From an uncultured Bacilli bacterium (lineage in GTDB: Bacteria > Bacillota_I > Bacilli_A > RF39 > UBA660): a stretch of DNA of 7,320 nucleotides. Position 1 is the first letter of the stretch. Every line of letters begins with the position of its first letter. A model generated the notes under the pieces. The model made no database searches, was not told the DNA's origin, and saw only the letters and a program-made list of their open reading frames with translations. The stretch is from positions 1 to 7,320 of the forward strand of contig CANQVY010000062.1 of NCBI GenBank assembly GCA_947627405.1. The letters are read 5' to 3'. A program made the position numbers and the translations under genes. Of the stretch, positions 1-6,117 are shown piece by piece.

Positions 1-354
1 CATGATAACATTAATATGCTCGGCATGAGAATTACATGCTCCTATTCCATCTTTTAATTGCATCATCAAATCATTGGGAGTTGTATGATTTGTAAATCCA
101 TGCATATTATAAGTAATAGAATAATTTCCAATATCCGTTAATAAATACAAATCTTTGCCTCGAACCGTTTCTTCAATTTCGACTTTCAAATGGCCATCCT
201 CAAAGAAAACCTCCTTCATCGGAATCTTAAAAGTATATTCATTACTATCATATCCATATTTTTTTAATAATAATTGATCTACTTTTTCTCCCAATTCTAA
301 AGCACTTTCAAAAACCATTAATCTTAATCGTTCACATTCAACCTGTTTTTTCAA
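1..354 (-). CDS. prs: Divergent ribose-phosphate pyrophosphokinase (PRPP synthetase), N-terminal part, runs off the left edge
   Basis: The first 118 codons of a gene whose 3' part lies outside the window. PRPP synthetase transfers pyrophosphate from ATP to ribose 5-phosphate, feeding purine, pyrimidine, His, Trp and NAD synthesis in the cytoplasm. The fragment contains the family signature EETVRGKDLYLL (about residues 60-71), followed by ITYNMHGFTNHTTPNDLMMQ and a segment ending INVIM, where the family continues toward its catalytic region. From memory this matches the divergent subclass with 'SVRGYDLYILVDVTNYSLTYKM..TNH.SP.DH', not the classical 'SVRGKDVFIIQST'. The start is taken as TTG at 354-352 because AGGTGG (364-359) sits four bases before it; the next ATG (codon 13) has no ribosome binding site. 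The catalytic and PRPP-binding loops are not visible, so activity cannot be judged. The family call is fairly sure, the subclass less so. Confidence 0.82.
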   Translation of the reverse strand, partial: MKKQVECERLRLMVFESALELGEKVDQLLLKKYGYDSNEYTFKIPMKEVFFEDGHLKVEIEETVRGKDLYLLTDIGNYSITYNMHGFTNHTTPNDLMMQLKDGIGACNSHAEHINVIM

Positions 355-386
355 ACTACCACCTCACTACTATATCTTACAAATTC

Positions 387-415
387 ATTATAAAAAATTA
401 AGATTTAAAAGTAAA
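387..415 (-). promoter_or_regulatory. Vegetative (sigma-A type) promoter for the prs-like gene
   Basis: On the minus strand, TTTACT (415-410) is followed by a 17-base spacer and a perfect TATAAT (392-387). Transcription would start near 380, giving a leader of about 25 bases with AGGTGG in front of the TTG start. The -35 matches TTGACA at four of six positions. The same hexamer pair and spacing recur in front of rlmD, which raises confidence in both. Confidence 0.6.
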
Positions 416-418
416 CCT

Positions 419-447
419 ATGCATAGAAATTTGACATTTCTATGCAT
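419..447. repeat. Perfect 12-bp inverted repeat with 5-base loop (operator or terminator hairpin)
   Basis: ATGCATAGAAAT (419-430) and ATTTCTATGCAT (436-447) are exact reverse complements around TTGAC. On the plus strand the hairpin is followed directly by a T-rich run (448-457), the look of an intrinsic terminator, but no plus-strand gene lies upstream of it. On the minus strand it lies about 150 bases past the rlmD stop and four bases upstream of the prs -35 box, without a good T-run after it. It could therefore stop transcription antisense to prs, help end rlmD transcripts, or be a dimeric repressor or activator site for prs. The rest of 355-599 holds no gene that I can support. Confidence 0.55.
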
Positions 448-599
448 TTTATTTTTTGAATTTCTATTTTTATACATTAAACTTGACACTCGTTCACAAA
501 TATTTGACTATATTCTCTATTGTAAGTTGAATTGTATCGGATAATCTAGCAAACATTCCTTGTAAAATAAAATTAAGCTTTTTGGATATAATTTTCCTT

Positions 600-1811
600 T
601 CATTTCAATTTAGATAAAACACACACACTTTCTATATGATAAGTATTCATAAACATATCTACCAAATCGATCTTTTTAAGTTCATAAGAATCACTTAATA
701 AATTAATATCACGTGCTAAAGTCATTGGATCACAAGAAACATAGAGAATATCTTTTGGTTGAATGGCTTTTATAGAAGAAATCGCATGACGATTTAATCC
801 ACTTCTTGAAGGATCTACAATGATTAAATCAATCTTTCCTTGAATCATATCTATTTTTTCTTCAACTTTTCCTTCAATAAATTCAATATTCGAAAGATGA
901 TTTAATCTTTGATTTTCTTTAGCGGATTCTATAGAAGAAGACTCCTTTTCAATCCCTATTACATGTTTTACATAGGGACAAATACAAATACCAATCGTTC
1001 CTGTACCACAATATAAATCTAAAACATTTTGATAATGCCTATCTTTTATAAATTCAATAATTAAACCATATAATCTTGCTACTTGCTTCTTATTCACTTG
1101 ATAAAAAGAATTCCTTTTGATTAAAAAAGTATTTCCTAACAATTCATCGACAATATAATCTTGATTGAATACCATCTTTTTGTTGACCACTATATTTATA
1201 TTTCCCATACAATTTATAAAATCTTGCGTAATCTTTCCATTTATAATGAGCAAGACTTGTTCTTCTAAAGAACGTATAACAATTTCTTTTATATCCAGTT
1301 TATTCTTCTTTAAATAGGCATTAATTTTATGAATAACTGCATTTATTTTTGGATCTAAAAGCAAACAATTCTCAATTTCTATTAATTCATTTGTCCCTTT
1401 TTTATAAAACCCTAATTTATTATTCCAAACATGTAAAGTTACCTTATTTCGATAATACAATTCCTCACTACCAAGAATAGAATGTATTTTCATATCTTGA
1501 TAAGGAGTATATCTATGAAGGATCTCCTCTACTTTTTTCTTTTTGAATTCTAGTTGTTTTTCATAAGTAAAATGCGCAATATGACATCCACCACATACCG
1601 AATAATAAGGACAAGCATAATTTTTTCGATTAGGACTTTGTTTTTTATATTTGACCACTTTTGCTTCATTAAACTTTCTTTTTGAGCAAGTAATTTCTAC
1701 ATCCACAACTTCTTTATCCATTGCATTTTCTACAAAAGTAATTTTATTATTAATAAAACAAATTCCACGGCCAAAATCATCCAATCCAACAATTGTTATA
1801 TTTTGATACAT
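600..1811 (-). CDS. rlmD: 23S rRNA (uracil-C5)-methyltransferase, RlmD/RlmCD (RumA) family
   Basis: A complete 403-residue SAM-dependent enzyme that methylates C5 of uracil in 23S rRNA (U1939 in E. coli; in Bacilli one RlmCD enzyme can also do U747). An N-terminal TRAM-like beta domain (about 1-55) precedes a 4Fe-4S cysteine set: C67, C73, C76 (ACPYYSVCGGC) and C149 (IENC). The Rossmann methyltransferase fold has the RNA-contacting FYQVN (236-240), SAM loop VLDLYCGTG (263-271), DPSRSGL (333-339), the nucleophile C360 in YVSCDP, and the probable general base E394 in TYHIES. All catalytic and cluster residues are present, so it should be active. DPSR replaces the more usual DPPR. The ATG at 1811 is chosen because AGGTGA lies six bases upstream. 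It stands alone with its own promoter, divergent from the ger operon. The exact target uridine cannot be told from sequence. Confidence 0.93.
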   Translation of the reverse strand: MYQNITIVGLDDFGRGICFINNKITFVENAMDKEVVDVEITCSKRKFNEAKVVKYKKQSPNRKNYACPYYSVCGGCHIAHFTYEKQLEFKKKKVEEILHRYTPYQDMKIHSILGSEELYYRNKVTLHVWNNKLGFYKKGTNELIEIENCLLLDPKINAVIHKINAYLKKNKLDIKEIVIRSLEEQVLLIINGKITQDFINCMGNINIVVNKKMVFNQDYIVDELLGNTFLIKRNSFYQVNKKQVARLYGLIIEFIKDRHYQNVLDLYCGTGTIGICICPYVKHVIGIEKESSSIESAKENQRLNHLSNIEFIEGKVEEKIDMIQGKIDLIIVDPSRSGLNRHAISSIKAIQPKDILYVSCDPMTLARDINLLSDSYELKKIDLVDMFMNTYHIESVCVLSKLK

Positions 1812-1829
1812 ATTCTTTCACCTAAATTT

Positions 1830-1858
1830 ATTATATATGAATACAAAAAAGAAGTAAA
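1830..1858 (-). promoter_or_regulatory. Vegetative (sigma-A type) promoter for rlmD
   Basis: On the minus strand, TTTACT (1858-1853), a 17-base spacer and TATAAT (1835-1830) lie about 20 bases before the rlmD ATG, leaving a short leader that still contains AGGTGA. It is identical in hexamers and spacing to the prs promoter. It lies in the 100-base gap shared with the divergent ger operon, about 10 bases from the putative sigma-G elements. Confidence 0.6.
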
Positions 1859-1866
1859 TTTTTGCT

Positions 1867-1896
1867 TGTATATTCCTGGCATAAATTTACATATTA
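1867..1896 (+). promoter_or_regulatory. Candidate forespore sigma-G promoter for the ger operon
   Basis: TGTATA (1867-1872), a 17-base spacer and CATATTA (1890-1896) resemble the sigma-G consensus (about TGMATA / CATAMTA), the sigma factor that transcribes gerA-type operons in the forespore. The match is five of six and six of seven bases. Weak point: transcription would begin near 1902-1904, only about 8-10 bases before the chosen gerAA ATG, so the mRNA would start at or inside the ribosome binding site. No well-spaced vegetative promoter on this strand was seen in 1812-1899. Confidence 0.4.
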
Positions 1897-1901
1897 ATAA
1901 T

Positions 1902-1906
1902 GGTGA
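1902..1906 (+). promoter_or_regulatory. Ribosome binding site that decides the gerAA start
   Basis: GGTGA, complementary to the 3' end of 16S rRNA, lies five bases before the ATG at 1912. The earlier in-frame ATG at 1900 overlaps this site and has only AT-rich sequence in front of it, so 1912 is preferred, removing four residues (MVKN) from the longest reading frame. Confidence 0.6.
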
Positions 1907-1911
1907 AAAAT

Positions 1912-3333
1912 ATGGAAAAACTTCTTACAAAGATAAAAAAGGATATTGGTCTTAGTACCGATTTTATATTCAAAGAACTAATTTTTTTTGATAAAAAAAT
2001 TACCTTAATTTACTCAGAATTAATATGTTCAACCGATTTAATGAATGACTTTATTCTAAAACCAATCATACAAATTGAAAATGAACAAATATTAATACCA
2101 GATATTTATGAAAAATTATATAATATCCTTCCAGATAATAATGTAAAAAAGATAGAAAAATATCAAGAAATAATTGATGATTTGTATAATGGATATTGTC
2201 TTATCATAATTGATGAAAAAGCACTTGCTATCGAAGTGAGAGAATCTTTATCTAGAGGAGTAAGTGAACCAACCAATGAACCAGCACTACAAGGCCCAAA
2301 AGATGGTTTTTGTGAAAATGTAAATACCAATTTAGGAATACTTCGAAAAAGAATTAAATCCAATCATTTATATATTGAAACTCAAGAAGTTGGAAGTTCT
2401 TCCAAAACAAAAGTAGGAATTGTCTACATGAATAACATCTGTGAAAAAAAATTAGTGGACGAGGTCAAAAAGAAAATTAAAAATGTTAATATTGATGGCA
2501 TTATAGATAGTGGCTATATTAAACGCTATTTAGGAGATAAAAATAGTTTTTTCCCTACAATTATGTCTACAGAACGTTGTGATAATGCAGCCATGGCAGT
2601 ACTCGAAGGAAAAATAGTAATTCTTGTAGATAATAGTTGTTATGCATTGATCCTTCCTACCTTTTTAATTGATTATTTTCATAATCCCGATGATTATTAT
2701 CAAAAATATTTGAATGTATCTTTTATTCGCATCATTCGAATCTTTGCTTTTATCATCTCCATTTTCCTACCAGCTTATTATATTGCAGTAACAACAATTA
2801 ATCATGATGCAATTCCTGTTTCGATGTTAATAAATTTTACCACACAAAGATTAACAGTGCCCTTTCCTGCATTAATTGAAGCTTTGTTAATGAGCATTGC
2901 CTTTGAGATTTTAAGAGAAAGTGATATGCGTATGAGTAATAATGTGGGAACTGCTGTATCCGTTCTTGGAGGATTAGTTTTAGGAGATGCAGCTGTATCT
3001 GCAGGGATTGTTTCTCCAATTATGATTATTGTTATTGCCATAAGTGCAATATCCGGATTGGTATTTACTTCTGTAGAATTAACATCAGCCATTCGATGGT
3101 GGCGTTATATATTCATGTTTCTAGGAGCCTTTTTAGGAATATATGGCATCTTTTTAGGAATGCTTTTTCTAATTATTTCTTTAGCCAAAATCAATCACTA
3201 TGGAAAACCCTATTTATATCCCTTTGCGCCTTTTTATAAAAAGGATTTAGACGATGCCATTTTATTTATTCATAAAAAAGAAAAAAGAAGAAATAAATAC
3301 TTAACTAAAAATATTATAAGGGGGAAACAATGA
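1912..3333 (+). CDS. gerAA: GerA-family spore germination receptor, subunit A
   Basis: A 473-residue subunit A of a germinant receptor in the spore inner membrane. With the B and C subunits it senses germinants and triggers ion and DPA release; structural work on B. subtilis GerAA supports a pentameric ion channel. The soluble N-terminal half (about 1-265) carries family landmarks: SRGVSEPTNEPALQGPKDGF (114-133), the TN..L..RRIK-like stretch 139-149, IDGIIDSGYI (194-203) and FFPTIMSTER (213-222). The membrane half has about five to six hydrophobic segments between 270 and 425, including PFPALIEALLMSIAFEILRE (317-336) and VGTAVSVLGGLVLGDAAVSAGIVSPI (345-370). It ends in a short basic tail. Length is normal for the family. 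It overlaps gerAC by four bases (ATGA), so translation is probably coupled. Which germinant is sensed cannot be deduced. The family call is very secure. Confidence 0.95.
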   Translation: MEKLLTKIKKDIGLSTDFIFKELIFFDKKITLIYSELICSTDLMNDFILKPIIQIENEQILIPDIYEKLYNILPDNNVKKIEKYQEIIDDLYNGYCLIIIDEKALAIEVRESLSRGVSEPTNEPALQGPKDGFCENVNTNLGILRKRIKSNHLYIETQEVGSSSKTKVGIVYMNNICEKKLVDEVKKKIKNVNIDGIIDSGYIKRYLGDKNSFFPTIMSTERCDNAAMAVLEGKIVILVDNSCYALILPTFLIDYFHNPDDYYQKYLNVSFIRIIRIFAFIISIFLPAYYIAVTTINHDAIPVSMLINFTTQRLTVPFPALIEALLMSIAFEILRESDMRMSNNVGTAVSVLGGLVLGDAAVSAGIVSPIMIIVIAISAISGLVFTSVELTSAIRWWRYIFMFLGAFLGIYGIFLGMLFLIISLAKINHYGKPYLYPFAPFYKKDLDDAILFIHKKEKRRNKYLTKNIIRGKQ

Positions 3334-4229
3334 AAAAAATCATTTTATCTGTCTTAATTCCTTTTTTTATTCTTACAGGATGTAGTAATTATACAGAATT
3401 AAATAATCTTTCGATCGTCAATGAAATAGGAATTGAAAAAAGAAACAATCTCTATCATGTAACTATTTCTGTTGTAGATACAAATAACTATGAGAATGAT
3501 GATTTCTATAATAAATATATATATGAAGCAGAAGGAATAAATTTAACCGAAGCCTTTAACAATTTATATTTGTATTTAGATAAAGAAATCTACATTTCCC
3601 ATTTAGAAACTCTTCTACTATCAAATACATTAAACCATACAGACCTAGATCATATCAATGAATATTTCAATAATGTTAAAAATAATCGAAATTCATTTAT
3701 TGTTGTATATACAGATAGCAATATAAAGGAAATATTATCTTCCAAGACAAATATAAATAGTTTAATTGAAACCAATAGCCAAAATTATTCTTTAGTTTAT
3801 CCATTAACTTATGAAAATTATCTAAAAATCTTATATCAAAAGAAATATAGTTTTATTCCAACAATTCGCTATACGGATAAAAAAATTACAGTTGTGGGAT
3901 ATAGTTATTTTTATAAAAATAAACACATTAATCTTTTATCCCAAGAAGAAAATTTCAGTTACAATATCATTAATAATCACATAAACACAATGAATTTATC
4001 CATTCATAAAAACGATTATTTCATTAGTAGTCTAGATACAAACCTTCAAATAAACAACGATACTACAAATATTCATATTACATCTTATATCTATTCAGAA
4101 GAAAAAAATTATATTGATAAATATAATATATATATTAAAAACATCATCGATCATTTTATAAATAAATATAGCTACTATTCACAATATAAAATTCATATAT
4201 ATTCGAAAGGAGAAAATTATGAAAAGTAA
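3330..4229 (+). CDS. gerAC: Ger(x)C-family germination receptor lipoprotein, subunit C (short form)
   Basis: A 299-residue lipoprotein subunit of the same germinant receptor, expected on the outer face of the spore inner membrane. A lysine-start signal peptide ends in the lipobox LTGC, so Cys18 would be lipidated. The following ELNNLSIVNEIGIEK (24-38) with HVTISVVD is the typical GerC N-terminal opening, and the YEAEGINLTEAF (65-76) and KEIYISHLETLLLSN (85-99) stretches fit the N-terminal domain (to about 180). The remainder is only about 115 residues, whereas family members usually total about 350-400, so the C-terminal domain is reduced. The gene has a strong ribosome binding site (AAGGGGG, 3318-3324), and its end overlaps gerAB by 11 bases, leaving no room for a lost frame-shifted tail. 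Its composition is very rich in Asn, Ile, Tyr and Lys. Family confident; domain limits approximate. Confidence 0.88.
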   Translation: MKKIILSVLIPFFILTGCSNYTELNNLSIVNEIGIEKRNNLYHVTISVVDTNNYENDDFYNKYIYEAEGINLTEAFNNLYLYLDKEIYISHLETLLLSNTLNHTDLDHINEYFNNVKNNRNSFIVVYTDSNIKEILSSKTNINSLIETNSQNYSLVYPLTYENYLKILYQKKYSFIPTIRYTDKKITVVGYSYFYKNKHINLLSQEENFSYNIINNHINTMNLSIHKNDYFISSLDTNLQINNDTTNIHITSYIYSEEKNYIDKYNIYIKNIIDHFINKYSYYSQYKIHIYSKGENYEK

Positions 4230-5157
4230 AAATACAACAACTTTCCAAATGGCCATTATGTTTTTCTTTTTAATTCAATCACTTTTTGCCATCTTTGGAT
4301 ATAAAACCTTTTTAAATTTTTCTTTTAAAAATACAATTTTCTCTCTTTTATTAGGCACTATTATGGGATTATCTCTCCTACACATTTATTTTTTCCTTTT
4401 CAAAAAAATAGATATTAAAAAAATTTTTAAAAATAAAATTATAAAAATCATATTAGTAACCTTATTAAGTATTTTAATAAGTTATTGTATTTATCGCTTT
4501 ACTTCTTCGATTCATTATATCTATTTAAATAAAAGCAATTTATTGCTTATCACCTTTACTTTGCTTTTTTTATTTTTATATACTTTTTATTTAGATTCAT
4601 TTATTTTAAGTAGAACTTTAGAAATTTTACTCTATATCTTTGTCTTTTTTATAATCATAAAAGGAATAGGTTTAATTCCCTATGTCGATATTTCTTATCT
4701 TTTGCCAATTACCAGTAACAATTATCAAAATATAATTGTATCTGCTTGTCTTTTTGCTATTTTAACAAGTTCTGTTCTATTTCTTTTATATATTTTTTAT
4801 AATGATGAACTTGAAAAGAACAAATTGAAATATTATTTTACAATATCTTATATTCTTTCTTGCTTATTTATTCTTATAAATTACATTTTTATAATAGGAA
4901 TCTTAGGAAATCCTTTAGCAAATATATATGTATATCCCGAAGTAATGATACTAAAAAATATCAATTTTTATCATTTTATAGAAAGAGTGGATTATATTCT
5001 AGCCATGGAATATTTAATTGCAATATATGCTCTTCTTTCAATTCTTTTTCATAACATAAAAAAAATAATGCATAGTTTTCATAATACATTAATCAATAAG
5101 TATATATATTTACTAATAATCGCATTATTTCTAATTAGTTTTTTATTTAATTCGTAA
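4219..5157 (+). CDS. gerAB: GerAB-family spore germination permease, subunit B (short form)
   Basis: A 312-residue polytopic protein of the spore permease branch of the APC transporter superfamily; the B subunit binds the germinant (L-alanine in B. subtilis GerAB). I count about nine strongly hydrophobic segments (roughly 8-27, 38-61, 76-93, 107-125, 134-152, 171-193, 206-228, 258-278, 294-310). The segment around GNPLANIYVYPEVMILKNIN (230-249) followed by FIERVDYILAMEYL (253-266) matches the conserved late region of the family (typically YP...L...I...FIERLD). Family members usually have about 360 residues and ten helices, so this one is compact. AAAGGAG (4206-4212) lies six bases before the ATG. 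The gene ends 11 bases inside a convergent minus-strand gene, and no GC-containing terminator hairpin follows. Ligand specificity is not predictable here. Confidence 0.88.
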   Translation: MKSKNTTTFQMAIMFFFLIQSLFAIFGYKTFLNFSFKNTIFSLLLGTIMGLSLLHIYFFLFKKIDIKKIFKNKIIKIILVTLLSILISYCIYRFTSSIHYIYLNKSNLLLITFTLLFLFLYTFYLDSFILSRTLEILLYIFVFFIIIKGIGLIPYVDISYLLPITSNNYQNIIVSACLFAILTSSVLFLLYIFYNDELEKNKLKYYFTISYILSCLFILINYIFIIGILGNPLANIYVYPEVMILKNINFYHFIERVDYILAMEYLIAIYALLSILFHNIKKIMHSFHNTLINKYIYLLIIALFLISFLFNS

Positions 5158-5599
5158 TAATACTGCATGTGTAAGAATTTCTTTCATAGGTTGTCTTTAA
5201 ATTTTCTATTTTATCAAAATATTTTTTTAAATTTTCATTTTCCTTTGTCTCTTCATTATATTCAATCGTATAAAGTATACTATTGTTCTCTATATCTTCA
5301 CTGACTCCACTGATTGTAATAAGATCTTTTTCTTCTAAAACAGTCTCAGATGGATAATTTTCATAGGTAACATAAACACGCGTTAATTCTTTATTCTTAT
5401 ATTGTGTATTGATAATTTTATGATATCCTGATTCTTCATCATAAGTACAACGTAAATTTTCCAGTAAAATTGTATTATCATACTGATCGCCTTGAGGTAA
5501 TAACCATCGAAGCAAAGGTGGAAGAATAATAAATAATAACAATACAAATATAATAAAATAACAAGTAATATCAATAAGTTTACTTTTATTATCCAACAT
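5147..5599 (-). CDS. Unknown protein with one N-terminal membrane anchor
   Basis: A 150-residue protein that I do not recognise. A single hydrophobic segment (about 10-30, followed by PPLLRWLLP) should anchor it, with a hydrophilic domain of about 115 residues likely outside the membrane. That domain has only two cysteines, C51 (LRCTYDE) and C145 (YTCSI), at its two ends, which could form a disulfide. Alternating patterns such as TRVYVTYEN and ILYTIEYNE suggest beta structure, and the LRCTY start vaguely recalls small YehR/DUF1307-like exported domains; this resemblance is weak. Its ATG lies within the last codons of the upstream membrane gene (11-base overlap, ATGTTGGATAA), with AGAGG about nine bases before it, so the two are probably co-translated and may work together. 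Its 3' end overlaps the convergent gerAB by 11 bases. Confidence 0.72.
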   Translation of the reverse strand: MLDNKSKLIDITCYFIIFVLLLFIILPPLLRWLLPQGDQYDNTILLENLRCTYDEESGYHKIINTQYKNKELTRVYVTYENYPSETVLEEKDLITISGVSEDIENNSILYTIEYNEETKENENLKKYFDKIENLKTTYERNSYTCSIITN

Positions 5600-5987
5600 T
5601 TTCTTCTTCCTCTTTTTTTAGTTCTGTAAAATATTTGTCTTGATCATGAATAAATCTCATATATTTCATGAATACATAAATAAAGAATAATAAAGTAAAG
5701 AAAACTAATACGATTACTCCTATAATCAACCAATTATATTGGTTTTGTAAGGAATATTCATAAATTTTTAAAATTACATTAACCGCATATCCTAAAGATA
5801 AAGAGAAAATAACAGAGGAGTAGAACATAGAAATAACATTTCCCCAAAAATCTCTTTTAAAAAGATAAACTTGTTTATTTTTTTCCTTTTCTGTTCTTAT
5901 GGCAATGAAATATACCAAAATAATAATCACTAGTGGCACTACAATAAGTAGAGCTAAAATTTGAAACATACTATTAAATTCTATCAT
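5589..5987 (-). CDS. Small unknown membrane protein, three predicted helices
   Basis: A 132-residue protein that I do not recognise. It has three hydrophobic stretches (about 8-30, 52-74 and 86-108), a charged loop RTEKEKNKQ between the first two, and an acidic-basic tail ending KKEEEENVG, consistent with a small integral membrane protein. The frame stays open back to an ATG at 6134, but that extension (49 residues) would cross the rbgA stop and the hairpin at 6039-6062 and looks non-coding. GGGTGAGG (5998-5991) lies directly before the ATG at 5987, which is therefore chosen; the spacing of three bases is short, and the ATG at 5969 is an alternative. It overlaps the next gene by 11 bases and probably forms a two-gene unit with it. 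A role cannot be assigned. Confidence 0.7.
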   Translation of the reverse strand: MIEFNSMFQILALLIVVPLVIIILVYFIAIRTEKEKNKQVYLFKRDFWGNVISMFYSSVIFSLSLGYAVNVILKIYEYSLQNQYNWLIIGVIVLVFFTLLFFIYVFMKYMRFIHDQDKYFTELKKEEEENVG

Positions 5988-6035
5988 AAGCCTCACCCTA
6001 TTATAATAGTAACATAGAAGACCGTTTTTTTCAAT

Positions 6036-6064
6036 GAAAAAAGTAGAACTTTCTCTACTTTTCA
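6036..6064 (-). terminator. Weak intrinsic terminator after rbgA
   Basis: AAAAGTAGA (6039-6047) and TCTACTTTT (6054-6062) form a perfect 9-bp stem with a six-base loop. On the minus strand the 3' arm continues into TT, giving a six-base T-run; on the plus strand it is followed by CACAAAAC and would not terminate. It lies about 55 bases past the rbgA stop. The stem is AT-rich (three GC pairs), so efficiency may be modest and read-through into the small membrane genes is possible. Confidence 0.45.
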
Positions 6065-6117
6065 CAAAACTAGAATTTTTGTATAAACAAAAAAGAATCT
6101 TCAGAAACATTTTACTT

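Noticed and set aside
483..514. Plus-strand promoter from TTGACA (483-488) with TATATT (509-514).
   Set aside because: The spacer would be 20 bases, and no plus-strand gene lies downstream. Several TTGAC copies here look like chance in AT-rich DNA.
560..595. AT-only hairpin (AAAATTA / TAATTTT on the minus strand) after the rlmD stop as its terminator.
   Set aside because: It has no GC pairs and a long loop, as expected by chance at this base composition.
1900..1911. gerAA start at the ATG at 1900, or the GTG at 1903.
   Set aside because: There is no ribosome binding site in front of either, and GGTGA is correctly placed for the ATG at 1912. The promoter candidate would also start transcription after 1900.
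2163..3092. Open frames on the minus strand inside gerAA (2163-2363, 2802-3092, 2837-3019).
   Set aside because: They lie opposite a well-conserved GerAA sequence and have no recognisable features of their own; they are shadows.
5207..5228. TATTTT-ATC-AAAATA followed by seven T as a terminator for gerAB.
   Set aside because: The six-pair stem has no GC pair and lies within the coding region of the opposite gene, so it is too weak to call.
4860..5574. Short open frames at 4860-5054 (plus) and 5383-5574 (minus).
   Set aside because: They lie in alternative frames of gerAB and of the anchored unknown protein, with no ribosome binding site or protein-like composition.
6000..6005. TATAAT on the minus strand just upstream of the small membrane gene.
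   Set aside because: No acceptable -35 box at 16-18 bases, and the start point would fall inside the ribosome binding site.
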